DNA of 64,000 nt, taken from positions 539,501-603,500 of the forward strand of contig JAMZNZ010000002.1 of NCBI GenBank assembly GCA_024178355.1, in the 5' to 3' direction. Made by a program: the position numbers and the translations under genes. Below are positions 45,370-54,413 of this stretch, piece after piece (within the stretch, counting starts at the first letter, position 1; each line of letters begins with the position of its first letter). The stretch is from Maricaulaceae bacterium EIL42A08. Lineage in GTDB: Bacteria; Pseudomonadota; Alphaproteobacteria; Caulobacterales; Maricaulaceae. The notes under the pieces are model-generated. The model searched no databases. It saw nothing but the letters and a program-made list of their open reading frames with translations, and was not told where the DNA came from.

Positions 45370-46962
45370 ATGAAGCATTACCTTTTGCTTTCAGCATCCT
45401 TGCTGCTTTTCGCGACACCGGCCTTTGCCCAGTCAGACGAAGGCGGCCATAGCGAGCGCGGCGTCACCGCCAACCCTTCCAGTCAAGCTGAAGCGATGGT
45501 CGAACACGACGGCCACGACGGGTCCGCAACACAGATCCTCGAAAATTACGGCAATGGCGGCTTTCCCATCGCCATCTCGGTGCCCCGGGCCCAGGCCTTC
45601 TTTGATAACGGCATCGAGCTGGCCTTCGCCTTTGCCCACCAGCAAGCGATTGATGCCATGGCCGAAGCCGTTCGCCTCGATCCGACCTGTGCCATGTGTC
45701 ATGCGGGCCATGCCTACACGCTTGGGCCAACCTTGAACTACGGCAAGTCCATGGAGGATCGCGAAGAGGCGTATGAGGCCGCCCGCCGCGCCTTGGAGCT
45801 GGCTCGCCAGACCGATTCAGAGTTTGAGCGCGGCTTTGCTGAAGCCCTGGTGGAGCGCTACCGCCCCCGCGGCACGCCCGACGATCGCGATCTGGCCTAT
45901 GCCGAAGCGATGGAGGCGCTCGCAGTGCGCTTCCCGGGGCATGATTCGGTGCAGGTTCTGGCCGCCGACGCGCGCATGATTGTCGACTTTCAAGCCGAGA
46001 CCCACCGCCAAGCCATGGCCCTTCTGGAGCCGGTGCTGGAGCGCAGTCCTGATCACACCGGGGCCATCCACTTTTATATCCACGCAACGGAAATATCGGG
46101 CGATCCAGGCCTGGCCGAAGCGGCAGCCGACCGTCTCGCCGCCATGGATCTAAGCGCCAGTCACCTCGTTCACATGCCATCGCACACCTATTACTGGGTG
46201 GGGCGCTACGCTGATGCTGCGCGGGCCAATCTGGATGCGGTGCGTGTTGATCGCGGGCACGCAATGGCGATGGACCCTGACGATCCCATGGTAGTCTGGG
46301 GCATCCCCTACCACACCCACAATGTCATCTTTGGGCTGGGCGGAGCGCTCATGAGCGATGACTCGCGCACCGCCCTGATGATGGCCCGGCCGCTGGTGGA
46401 GCGTGCCCAGGCTCGAGAGAGCGGTAGCTTCTTTGGACAACTGCTTCTGTCATCGGCCTATTTCGGTATGGCCCGCTTTGAAGACCCCCACGTCGTGCTG
46501 GAACTTGAAGAGCCTCACCTGCCCTATCTGAAAGCCGCCTGGCGCTATGCCCGCGGCGAGGCCCATGCCTTCCTGGGCGATCGTGAGGGCCTGATGACCG
46601 AGCGTGACGCCATCCCCACTCAGATCGAGCTGAGTGAGGAGGATGAAGAGAACCGCCTCGCGGCCGCCGACCAGATGCTCATCATTACGCGTGCGGTCCT
46701 GTCTGGCAGGCTTGCCATGATGGATGGCGACTACGAGGCGGCAGCCGCCTTCTTTGAAGAAGCTGCAGAAACTGAAGAAACCGAAGACTTCAGCCGCTTC
46801 AGCGACCCGCCCGCCTTCTGGTATCCGGTCCGGCGCGATCTTGCACGCGCGCTCCTGGCAGCCGGCGATGAAGACGGCGCACTACGCGAAGCCTACGCGA
46901 CGCTGGAGGTTCGCCCCAGAGACCCGGGCGCAGAAGCCATCATCGCTGAACTGGCAGGGTAG
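45370..46962 (+). CDS. secreted tetratricopeptide-repeat protein
   Basis: 530 residues, signal peptide MKHYLLLSASLLLFATPAFA, then TPR-like helical pairs: FDNGIELAFAFAHQQAIDAMAEAVRLDP, ARRALELARQTDSEFERGFAEAL, MALLEPVLERSPDHTGAIHFYIHA, VRRDLARALLAAGDEDGALREAYATLEVRP. The family block ending in LGPTLNYGKSM is usually preceded by CAMCYWG; here it reads CAMCHAG, which makes a CxxCH haem-attachment pattern, most likely by chance. GGGACGG precedes the ATG at 45370; an in-frame start at 45220 lies in the ABC gene. Function unknown, probably periplasmic. Confidence 0.8.
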   Translation: MKHYLLLSASLLLFATPAFAQSDEGGHSERGVTANPSSQAEAMVEHDGHDGSATQILENYGNGGFPIAISVPRAQAFFDNGIELAFAFAHQQAIDAMAEAVRLDPTCAMCHAGHAYTLGPTLNYGKSMEDREEAYEAARRALELARQTDSEFERGFAEALVERYRPRGTPDDRDLAYAEAMEALAVRFPGHDSVQVLAADARMIVDFQAETHRQAMALLEPVLERSPDHTGAIHFYIHATEISGDPGLAEAAADRLAAMDLSASHLVHMPSHTYYWVGRYADAARANLDAVRVDRGHAMAMDPDDPMVVWGIPYHTHNVIFGLGGALMSDDSRTALMMARPLVERAQARESGSFFGQLLLSSAYFGMARFEDPHVVLELEEPHLPYLKAAWRYARGEAHAFLGDREGLMTERDAIPTQIELSEEDEENRLAAADQMLIITRAVLSGRLAMMDGDYEAAAAFFEEAAETEETEDFSRFSDPPAFWYPVRRDLARALLAAGDEDGALREAYATLEVRPRDPGAEAIIAELAG

Positions 46963-47097
46963 CCTCGACGAGACAGACAGCGTCGGCACTATACTCGGCA
47001 GAAGAATTTTTCTTCATCCTAAAATAGAGTCGCACTGAACCATTAGTTTTCTTACGGTCCTGCAGAGCTCGTTTAAATTGCCTCAAGGGAGGCGCAT

Positions 47098-48606
47098 TTG
47101 CGGGCCAAATGGCTGGGAGCCCGTATCATGACACGCTTCATTCTTCTTCCCCTCGCCGTATTTGCCCTTTTCAGCTTCTTTACCGGCAAGGCGGCCGCCG
47201 ACTGCGACGTTATTTGCACGGATGGTGAAACCTGCATCGCGGCGGGGCTTTACCCCTATGTTCCGGATACGGACGCTTTCGCGGACGCAATCTGCAATGC
47301 CTGGACCAGTGCCGGTCACACCGAAAAGCTTTATCTTATCGCGGATGAGTCAGTGTGGGATGGCGGGTACGGATCTGATCCTGCCTACATCAACGGAAGT
47401 GGCACTCAGGTTCCGATTGATGTTTTCGTCTACGACGCGATGTATCTGAATTATTGGGAGCCGCTTACCACACCCATTCCGGCGAGCCAGATATCGGACC
47501 CGAGCGATTTTGTGTCTTACGCGTTAAACGCATTGGCGCAGCCAAGTGGAGACATGCTGGCTTTGCCCATGCTGGGTTGCACCAACATCATGTTCTATAT
47601 CAATGGTGATAAACCGATGGATGGCGTCGCGACCCTTCCAGACTTCCTGTCGGTCAATCCGGCGGGCGTATATATCAGTCCCGTTCCCTTTGGGCGCTCA
47701 GGTGCCATGATAAACATGGCTGGAAAGACCACGATCGGCGTCAACTACATGGTCAAAGGCTATCTCGATAGCGGAAGCTGGCCCTCAATGACGTCGCTTG
47801 ACCCGACGATTATTGCCTCAATGGCAGATCTTTCTGAAACAGCAAGTTATTACAACGCATTGACGGGCGCGATCCCGCCCCTGCCTGACGTTGAAGACCA
47901 ATATATTCGCGCCGGATATTTCAGCCAGGGATACGGACGTACATCGATCGGATTTTCCGAGAGCATGTCTCAGATGTCCGATACCACTCGAAGCCGCCTG
48001 ACGCTCCGGGCCTTCCCATGGTCAAACAGAACCGGCGTCGCGAACATGTTCTATGCCGATGTTGTCGGTGTAAATTCCAACTCGAGCTACTTGAGTGGAG
48101 GCGGAACGCTACCCTTCGCGCTCGCCAACCTGATGACCGAAGCCGCGGTGGTTCAAGCAGCGATCGCACCGTTGCCGAACGAGCTTTCCTATCTGTTTCC
48201 GGCGCGCGAAAGCGTCTTGGGAAACCTTGCTGGCATGGATCCGCTTTACGCGCAGATGCAGACAATCCTGAACGGAACGACTTCGGAACTGGTCGCGATG
48301 CCTACGACTGATCGTACCAGCTTCCACAGCTTCGGCGGGCAGGTGCAACAAGCGGTCATGAGCGGTTTCAGCGGACACTGTGATCTGGAAAGCCCGACCT
48401 TTATTGGCTCAGACACACAAGCCGCGACGGTCTGCCCTAGCGTTTGTTCAACCAGCGGCGGCTGGGTTGGATCATGGACGAATGTGGCACCTCCGGCCTG
48501 GCCGGGATATTCGGCTTGTGGGTGCAATCAATGCACTCAAAGTTCGCCTTTGGGCAGCACCGTTGCTCCAGCCGCGATTTCAACGCCGGTCGCACAACGC
48601 AACTAG
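47098..48606 (+). CDS. secreted thiaminase I-like protein with Cys-rich C-terminal module
   Basis: Thiaminase I (thiamine pyridinylase) splits thiamine by exchanging its thiazole for another base. This 502-residue protein carries an export signal (LPLAVFALFSFFTGKAAA) and the thiaminase I outline: LYPYVPD at 51-57, IDVFVYDAMYLNYW, LPMLGCTNIMFY with nucleophile Cys161, MINMAGKTTIG, YIRAGYFSQGYGRTSIGFSESM with Glu288, and FYADVVGVNS with Asp321. The Cys-to-Glu spacing (127) agrees with the Cys113/Glu241 pair of the Bacillus-type enzyme. An extra tail has seven cysteines, including CPSVC at ~446 and CGCNQC at 474-479, resembling a mannan-binding (MVN) module. The TTG start has AAGGGAGG upstream; ATG 47128 is possible. 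Confidence 0.8.
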   Translation: MRAKWLGARIMTRFILLPLAVFALFSFFTGKAAADCDVICTDGETCIAAGLYPYVPDTDAFADAICNAWTSAGHTEKLYLIADESVWDGGYGSDPAYINGSGTQVPIDVFVYDAMYLNYWEPLTTPIPASQISDPSDFVSYALNALAQPSGDMLALPMLGCTNIMFYINGDKPMDGVATLPDFLSVNPAGVYISPVPFGRSGAMINMAGKTTIGVNYMVKGYLDSGSWPSMTSLDPTIIASMADLSETASYYNALTGAIPPLPDVEDQYIRAGYFSQGYGRTSIGFSESMSQMSDTTRSRLTLRAFPWSNRTGVANMFYADVVGVNSNSSYLSGGGTLPFALANLMTEAAVVQAAIAPLPNELSYLFPARESVLGNLAGMDPLYAQMQTILNGTTSELVAMPTTDRTSFHSFGGQVQQAVMSGFSGHCDLESPTFIGSDTQAATVCPSVCSTSGGWVGSWTNVAPPAWPGYSACGCNQCTQSSPLGSTVAPAAISTPVAQRN

Positions 48607-48627
48607 AGCTATCAATCGCAAGGCTTT

Positions 48628-48650
48628 GCCGGGCCTGCTCAAGGCCCGGC
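48628..48650 (+). terminator. hairpin after the thiaminase-like gene
   Basis: A perfect 8-bp stem (48628-48635 with 48643-48650, GCCGGGCC/GGCCCGGC) with a 7-base loop, 22 bases past the stop. There is no T run, so termination is suggested by position only. The 158-base gap to the next gene otherwise shows only a possible nfeD promoter. Confidence 0.5.
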
Positions 48651-48764
48651 ACTGTTGCCTGAACGTCCAGGCCATAAAGACAACTCCGTTTTTTGTGGCC
48701 TCTTGGCCCGGCGCACACTAACTTTAAGTCTCAGACTTCTTTCGCGGTTGGAGTGTAAAGACCC

Positions 48765-50183
48765 ATGTCCCGGAGCGTGTTGCGGTTGGCGGCCCTGATC
48801 TACCTTAGTGCCGAGCTTCTTCTGTCAACGACCGGTATCGCCCAGCAGAACAATGACGGGCGGGTCGTTCACGTCATGCCCATGACTGGAGCGATTGGCC
48901 CGGTCACCACCAGCTTTACTGAACGCGCCATCAGCGAGGCCGAAGACGCCCGCGCGGCCGCTCTGGTCATCGAGATGGATACGCCGGGCGGGCTCGTCAC
49001 TTCCACCCGCGATATCAATCAGGCCATTCTGGCCGCCGACATCCCTGTCATCGTTTATGTCTCACCGCCCGGCGCGCGCGCCGCCAGCGCCGGTGCTTTC
49101 ATCACTTATGCCAGCCACTACGCGGCCATGGCACCCGGCACCAGCATTGGTGCGGCGACGCCGGTCGACATGGGCGGTGGCGGTGGCGAGGCCCCTGCCC
49201 CAAGCGCTCCGAACGCCCCAGAAGGCACTGACCCCGCGCTTGAAGATGCCGCAGACTCAGCCGCTGAGCAGGACACACCCGCCGCTCCCAGCAGCTCTCA
49301 AGCCATGCGCAACAAGGTGGTCAATGACAGCGTCGCTTATATTCGCTCTCTGGCTGAGCTGCGCGGTCGCAATGCGGACTGGGCTGAAGACGCGGTGCGT
49401 AATGGCGTCAGCGTGGCAGCCAGAGAAGCGGTCGAGCTGGGCGTGGTCGAAAGCTATGCCGAAACGCTGGACGTCTTGCTGCGTTCCATCGATGGCGAGG
49501 AGATCACCTTGCAGTCAGGCGCGGTGATCACCCTCCAAACGGCTGATGCGCGCATCGAGTATGTCGGTCGCAGCTTTGCTGAAGACGTGCTGGCGGTCAT
49601 TACCGATCCCAATGTCGCATTTTTGTTGATGAATCTGGGTTTCATCGGCCTTCTGGCGTCCATCTATAACGGGCTGGAGCCGATTACCGGCGTGGCCGGC
49701 ATCATCTGCATGATTGTCGGGCTCTATGCGCTCAACACCCTGCCGGTAAATTATGCCGGGGCGGCGCTGATCCTGCTCGGGCTCGGGCTTTTGGTGGCGG
49801 AAGCCTTCATCGTCTCCGGCGGTTTGCTGGCCTTTGGCGGCCTCATCGCCTTTGCAATCGGGGCGCTGATGCTGGTTGATACCGATGTGGCCGCCTTCCG
49901 ACTCGACTGGCGACTGGTCGCCGGGGCAACAGCCGTGCTCGGCCTGACCAGCTTCCTGCTTATTAGCTACGGCCTCGCCGCACAGGGCCGAAAAGTGACC
50001 ACCGGCGCGCAAGGCCTGATCGGCATGAAGGGCCGCGTGCTCGACTGGGCTGATGGCGAAGGCCATGTCCAGGTCGATGGCGAGCGCTGGCACGCGACCT
50101 CAAGCGACAATCTGAACGAAGGCGACACCATCAAGGTCAAAGCCGTTGAAGGCCTGACCCTTGTCGTGAAGGCCGCGCGATGA
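48765..50183 (+). CDS. NfeD-family membrane serine protease (ClpP-class)
   Basis: 472 residues: signal peptide, a ClpP-like protease domain with catalytic Ser in [18 protein letters not shown] and a likely Lys in [17 protein letters not shown], then five to six membrane helices ([41 protein letters not shown], and others) and a C-terminal OB-fold NfeD domain ([15 protein letters not shown]). NfeD1b proteases cut the hydrophobic end of partner stomatins. Odd: a ~50-residue low-complexity Ala/Pro/Glu insert sits between the two catalytic elements. It overlaps the slipin gene by four bases. Confidence 0.93.
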   Translation: MSRSVLRLAALIYLSAELLLSTTGIAQQNNDGRVVHVMPMTGAIGPVTTSFTERAISEAEDARAAALVIEMDTPGGLVTSTRDINQAILAADIPVIVYVSPPGARAASAGAFITYASHYAAMAPGTSIGAATPVDMGGGGGEAPAPSAPNAPEGTDPALEDAADSAAEQDTPAAPSSSQAMRNKVVNDSVAYIRSLAELRGRNADWAEDAVRNGVSVAAREAVELGVVESYAETLDVLLRSIDGEEITLQSGAVITLQTADARIEYVGRSFAEDVLAVITDPNVAFLLMNLGFIGLLASIYNGLEPITGVAGIICMIVGLYALNTLPVNYAGAALILLGLGLLVAEAFIVSGGLLAFGGLIAFAIGALMLVDTDVAAFRLDWRLVAGATAVLGLTSFLLISYGLAAQGRKVTTGAQGLIGMKGRVLDWADGEGHVQVDGERWHATSSDNLNEGDTIKVKAVEGLTLVVKAAR

Positions 50184-51037
50184 AACCGACCTCACCTCCC
50201 GCCTCCTCCCCCGAACCCCTCATCAATGAAGGAGTGTCTACCTTGGCACAGCTTGGATTAGATCTCGGGCTCTGGCTCGCAATTGCGGTCATTGCCCTCA
50301 CCATTGCCTCATCAGCGGTCAAGGTGTTGCGCGAGTATGAGCGCGCCGTGATCTTCACCCTCGGCCGCTACACCGCGACCTCAGGTCCCGGCCTGATCCT
50401 GCTGATCCCCTTCCTGCAGCAGATGGTCAAAGTCGACATCCGCACCGTGGCCGAAGACGTACCGAGCCAGGACGTGATCAGCCAGGACAATGTCTCGGTG
50501 AAGGTCAACGCGGTGCTCTATTACCGTATCATTGATCCCAACAAGGCGATTAACCAGGTTGAAGACTTCCGCATGGCCACCAGCCAGCTTGCGCAAACCA
50601 CCCTGCGCAGCGTGCTCGGCAAGCATGATCTCGATGAAATGCTGGCTGAACGCGACAAGCTGAATGTCGATGTTCAGAAAATCCTCGACGAGCAGACCGA
50701 GGCCTGGGGCATCAAGGTTGCCAATGTCGAGATCAAGCATGTGGACCTCGACCCGTCGATGATCCGCGCCATTGCCCGCCAGGCTGAAGCCGAACGCGAA
50801 CGCCGCGCCAAGATCATCTCCGCTGAAGGTGAACAGCAAGCCGCCCAGAAACTCGCCGAAGCCGCTCAGGTTCTCGGTGAGCAGGAAGGCGCGATGCAGC
50901 TGCGCTATCTCGGCACCCTGACCGAGCTTGGCAATGAAGGCACCTCCACCATCGTCTTCCCCATGCCCATCGACCTCCTCCACCGCTTTTCCGGCCTGAT
51001 GGCCGATGCAGAAAAGGGCAAGGACGGTAAGGGGTAG
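50180..51037 (+). CDS. slipin/stomatin-like SPFH membrane protein
   Basis: 285 residues: one N-terminal membrane helix ([19 protein letters not shown]), then the SPFH domain ([67 protein letters not shown]) and a coiled-coil with [24 protein letters not shown]. Coupled by ATGA overlap to the NfeD protease, its natural partner. A stem-loop terminator follows, so nfeD-slipin is a complete two-gene unit. Likely role: membrane-domain scaffold. Confidence 0.95.
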   Translation: MKPTSPPASSPEPLINEGVSTLAQLGLDLGLWLAIAVIALTIASSAVKVLREYERAVIFTLGRYTATSGPGLILLIPFLQQMVKVDIRTVAEDVPSQDVISQDNVSVKVNAVLYYRIIDPNKAINQVEDFRMATSQLAQTTLRSVLGKHDLDEMLAERDKLNVDVQKILDEQTEAWGIKVANVEIKHVDLDPSMIRAIARQAEAERERRAKIISAEGEQQAAQKLAEAAQVLGEQEGAMQLRYLGTLTELGNEGTSTIVFPMPIDLLHRFSGLMADAEKGKDGKG

Positions 51038-51074
51038 CTGACACCAACCGTACCCCATAGCTGACTCGTTGCGC

Positions 51075-51110
51075 GGCGCAGGCTAACCCTCTTGGGTCCT
51101 GCGCCGTTCT
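51075..51110 (+). terminator. stem-loop terminator after the slipin gene
   Basis: Outer stem 51075-51082 with 51098-51105 (GGCGCAGG/CCTGCGCC) and inner stem ACCC/GGGT form one long hairpin, followed by GTTCTTGT. The weak T tract tempers confidence. Confidence 0.7.
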
Positions 51111-51128
51111 TGTATCTGGAGCTTTGCC

Positions 51129-51803
51129 ATGTCTGATTTCGTGATTGCGCCGCCGCCTGTAGTGACCGTTCCGGTTGTCGGGGGCGGTGAGTTTCCGGTT
51201 CGGCGCATCTACTGCGTGGGTCGCAACTATGCCGACCACGCCCGCGAGATGGGCCACAACCCGGACCGGGAACCGCCCTTCTTCTTCTCCAAACCCCGCG
51301 ATGCCCTGACACTTGAGCGCGAAGTGGCCTACCCGCCAGCGACGGACGATCTGCATCACGAGATCGAGCTGGTGCTGGCCATCGGCAAGGGCGGCGCGAG
51401 CCTGTCGCCCGATGAGGCGCTGGACCGGGTCTATGGGTCCGCGGTCGGTGTTGATCTGACCCGCCGCGATCTTCAGTCGGTCGCCAAGAAGGCCGGTCGC
51501 CCATGGGACATGGCCAAGGGCTTTGATGCCTCCGCCCCAATCGGGCCGATCACACCGGGGTCCGCACCCGACGCCGGCGAGATTTCACTGAAAGTAAATG
51601 GCGAGACGCGCCAGAGCGGCGACCTCAACCAGATGATCTGGTCGAACGCCGAAGTGATCAGCCACCTCTCCCACCTCGTCCGGCTTGAGCCTGGTGATCT
51701 GATTTTTACCGGTACGCCGGCCGGTGTCGGACCGGTCACGCGCGGTGACAAAGTCGACGGGTCAGCTTTCACCCTGTCTGCGATCAGCTTCACTCTGATC
51801 TAG
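51129..51803 (+). CDS. fumarylacetoacetate hydrolase family protein
   Basis: 224 residues, the short FAH class (acylpyruvase/oxaloacetate-decarboxylase-like). Metal-binding region HHEIELVLAIGKGG, then SAVGVDLTRRDLQ, WDMAKGFDASAPIGP and the late NAEVISHLSHLVRLEPGDLIFTGTPAGVGPV. The N-terminal IYCVGRNYADHAREMG is typical. The substrate cannot be fixed. It leads a run of amino-acid-catabolism genes (kynA, sdaA), which is context only. Confidence 0.9.
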   Translation: MSDFVIAPPPVVTVPVVGGGEFPVRRIYCVGRNYADHAREMGHNPDREPPFFFSKPRDALTLEREVAYPPATDDLHHEIELVLAIGKGGASLSPDEALDRVYGSAVGVDLTRRDLQSVAKKAGRPWDMAKGFDASAPIGPITPGSAPDAGEISLKVNGETRQSGDLNQMIWSNAEVISHLSHLVRLEPGDLIFTGTPAGVGPVTRGDKVDGSAFTLSAISFTLI

Positions 51804-51884
51804 TCGAAGCCGCTTGAAGCGCGCACGGGGATAGACTTGCCCCTGTCACAGCTGCGCGATAGACCCCGCTGCGGGAGGACCGCC

Positions 51885-52733
51885 ATGGCTGATACCATCA
51901 AGACATCCGTCGACTTAAGCGGGGAAGACATCCACTGGGATCCGGCTGACGGCCTGTCCTACGGCCGCTACCTACAGCTTGATGCCATCACTTCGGCCCA
52001 AAATCCGCTGACCGATGAGCATGACGAGATGATGTTCATTATCATCCACCAGGCCAGCGAGCTGTGGATGAAGCTGTGTTTACATGAGCTTAGCGCGGCA
52101 ATCGAACTCGTTCAGACTGACCAGCTGCGCCCCGCCATGAAGATGCTGGCCCGGGTCGCGCGCATCCAGGAACAGCTCACCCAGTCCTGGGCGGTGCTGG
52201 CCACCATGACGCCGTCTGACTATCTGCGCTTCCGCGACAAGCTGGGTCACAGCTCAGGCTTCCAGTCATGGCAATATCGCTGTCTGGAATACCGTTTAGG
52301 CAATAAAAACGCGAAGATGGCGCGGGTCTTTGAGAGCGAGCCTGAAGCAAAATCCCATGTCATGGACGCGCTGAACGCCCCCAGCCTCTATGACGAAACA
52401 CTGCGTTTTGCGGCGCGCCAGGGTCACGCCCTACCCGCCTCCATCACCGATCGAGACTGGGCGAGCCCCTATGTCCCGTCAGAGCCGGTCGAGGCGTTAT
52501 GGCGCGCGGTCTATCTTGATACCGAGACCCATTGGGAACTCTATGAGTTTGCCGAGAAACTCGTTGATCTTGAACAGAAATTCCAGCAATGGCGCTTCAA
52601 TCACATGAAGACGGTGGAGCGGATCATCGGCTTTCGCCGCGGCACCGGAGGTTCCGGCGGTGTGAGCTATCTGGTCAAGGCGTTGGAGCTTCGACTGTTT
52701 CCAGAGCTGTGGACTGTGCGCACGGCGTTGTAA
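51885..52733 (+). CDS. kynA: tryptophan 2,3-dioxygenase
   Basis: Haem enzyme opening the indole ring of tryptophan to N-formylkynurenine. 282 residues: LSYGRYLQLDAITSAQNPL, DEMMFIIIHQASELWMKLCLHEL, LRFRDKLGHSSGFQSWQYR, and the end QQWRFNHMKTVERIIGFR with GTGGSGGVSYL, all family hallmarks including the proximal histidine in FNHM. The start at 51885 has GGGAGG upstream; an in-frame start at 51837 adds 16 atypical residues. The kynurenine-pathway partners kynB and kynU are not in the window. Confidence 0.96.
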   Translation: MADTIKTSVDLSGEDIHWDPADGLSYGRYLQLDAITSAQNPLTDEHDEMMFIIIHQASELWMKLCLHELSAAIELVQTDQLRPAMKMLARVARIQEQLTQSWAVLATMTPSDYLRFRDKLGHSSGFQSWQYRCLEYRLGNKNAKMARVFESEPEAKSHVMDALNAPSLYDETLRFAARQGHALPASITDRDWASPYVPSEPVEALWRAVYLDTETHWELYEFAEKLVDLEQKFQQWRFNHMKTVERIIGFRRGTGGSGGVSYLVKALELRLFPELWTVRTAL

Positions 52734-52761
52734 CATCAACCAAACTTCGAGGAGTCGCGCG

Positions 52762-53028
52762 ATGCGTCAGTTCTATATTTTCATCAAATGCGAGTTGGGC
52801 CAGACCTATGAGGTCGCCTCCACCATCGTTGATGAGGTTGAAGAAACCCGCCAGGTCCACTCTGTGTCCGGAGCCTTTGATTTGCTGGCCCAGTTCTCGG
52901 TCGCCAGCGAAGACGATATCGGCCGCTTCGTGAACCAGAAAATCCAGACAATCAAAGGCGTTAAGGACACGCAGACTCTGATCTGCTTTAACGCCTTCAC
53001 CTCTGATCGCGGCCTGGGTGACGGCTAA
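52762..53028 (+). CDS. stand-alone Lrp/AsnC ligand-binding (RAM) domain protein
   Basis: 88 residues, corresponding only to the C-terminal effector-binding domain of Lrp/AsnC regulators: RQFYIFIKCELGQTYEVASTIVD, SVSGAFDLLAQFSVASEDDI and a last strand VKDTQTLICFNAF. No DNA-binding helix-turn-helix. It lies between kynA (28 bases upstream) and sdaA (one-base overlap), so an amino-acid sensing or oligomer-modulating role for these catabolic genes is plausible but unproven. Confidence 0.93.
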   Translation: MRQFYIFIKCELGQTYEVASTIVDEVEETRQVHSVSGAFDLLAQFSVASEDDIGRFVNQKIQTIKGVKDTQTLICFNAFTSDRGLGDG

Positions 53029-54410
53029 TGCATTTCGGGGTCTTTGACCTTTTCAAGCTGGGCGTCGGGCCTTCAAGCTCCCACACCGTGGGGCCGATGA
53101 AGGCTGCGCGCCTGTTTCTTGAGCAAGTTGAGGCCGATAGCGGCCTTCAAGCCGTGGCGCGAGTGCAGGCAGAAGCCTATGGTTCCCTAGCGCTAACTGG
53201 TCCCGGACATGCCACTGACAAAGCCATCCTGTGGGGCCTTGAAGGCATCGCGCCAGAGACCGCTAATCCCGACGCGCTTCCAGAACGCATTGCACGCATT
53301 TATTCAGACAAAGCCCTCACGCTTCTGGATCGCAAAACGATCAGATTTGATCCTGAAACCGACCTTGTTCTTGACGGCAAGACGCGACTTCCCTTTCACT
53401 CAAATGCCATGAAATTCATTGCGTTTGGTCAAGATGGTGAAGTACTGCGCGAGGAAATCTGGTATTCCATTGGCGGCGGCTTTGTCATCAACGAGGCTGA
53501 AGCCGGGCGCAACTCCGCCGCCGAGGCTCTTAAGGGCGAACCCTACCCCTTCAACTCCTGCGATGAGCTGTTGGCGATTGGTGAGCGAGAGGGCCTGTCG
53601 ATCCCTGAGATCATGTTCGCCAACGAAACCGCTTTCCGCTCCGAAGACGAGGTGCGTGACCGCGTGAAGCTGGTCGCAGACGCCATGGAAGCCTGTATCG
53701 AGCGCGGCACCCGAATCGATGGCGAATTGCCAGGCGGGCTTAACGTCAAGAGGCGCGCCCCGGCCTTGCGACGCAAGCTTATGGCGGAGGCAGCGCGGGC
53801 TGAGACCGACCCCCTCGCCTCCATGGAATGGGTCAACCTGTGGGCCATGGCCGTCAATGAAGAAAACGCTGCTGGCGGTGCGGTGGTGACCGCGCCAACC
53901 AACGGCGCAGCCGGAATTATTCCTGCGGTGGCCCGCTATTTTGATCGCCACCACCGGCGCTCAGACGACCGTGATGCCATGTGCCGATTCTTCCTGACCG
54001 CCGCGGCCATTGGCGCGCTCTACAAAAAGAACGCCTCCATCTCCGGTGCTGAGGCCGGGTGCCAGGGCGAGGTGGGCGTTGCCTGCTCCATGGCCGCAGG
54101 CGGGCTCGCCGCGGCGCTTAAAGGCACGAACAAACAAATTGAAAATGCTGCGGAAATCGCAATGGAGCATAATCTGGGTCTGACCTGTGACCCGGTCGGT
54201 GGGCTGGTGCAGATCCCCTGCATTGAGCGAAATGCCATCGGTGCGATCAAGGCGATCAACGCCGCGCGCCTGGCGTTGATGGCCGACAACCCCGCCAAGG
54301 TCAGCCTTGATCAGGTCATTGAAACCATGCGCCAAACCGCCATAGACATGAATGACAAATACAAGGAAACATCGACCGGAGGCTTGGCTGTGAATGTTCC
54401 GGTGTGTTGA
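53028..54410 (+). CDS. sdaA: L-serine ammonia-lyase (iron-sulfur)
   Basis: Deaminates serine to pyruvate; [4Fe-4S] enzyme. 460 residues in the single-chain form: VFDLFKLGVGPSSSHTVGPMKAARLF (substrate loop), YGSLALTGPGHATDKA, MEWVNLWAMAVNEENAAGGAVVTAPTNGAAGIIPAV, and the cluster cysteines in GCQGEVGVACSMA and LTCDPVGGLVQIPCIERNA. The end is canonical (KYKETSTGGLAVN). Its start overlaps the RAM-domain gene by one base; its stop lies three bases from the convergent neighbour. Confidence 0.97.
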   Translation: MHFGVFDLFKLGVGPSSSHTVGPMKAARLFLEQVEADSGLQAVARVQAEAYGSLALTGPGHATDKAILWGLEGIAPETANPDALPERIARIYSDKALTLLDRKTIRFDPETDLVLDGKTRLPFHSNAMKFIAFGQDGEVLREEIWYSIGGGFVINEAEAGRNSAAEALKGEPYPFNSCDELLAIGEREGLSIPEIMFANETAFRSEDEVRDRVKLVADAMEACIERGTRIDGELPGGLNVKRRAPALRRKLMAEAARAETDPLASMEWVNLWAMAVNEENAAGGAVVTAPTNGAAGIIPAVARYFDRHHRRSDDRDAMCRFFLTAAAIGALYKKNASISGAEAGCQGEVGVACSMAAGGLAAALKGTNKQIENAAEIAMEHNLGLTCDPVGGLVQIPCIERNAIGAIKAINAARLALMADNPAKVSLDQVIETMRQTAIDMNDKYKETSTGGLAVNVPVC

Positions 54411-54413
54411 AAA

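Noticed and set aside
46963-47097. TPP riboswitch before the thiaminase-like gene
   Set aside because: No CTGAGA core or matching helices; only a small inverted repeat GAAGAATTTTTCTTC at 47001-47015 and a strong ribosome site.
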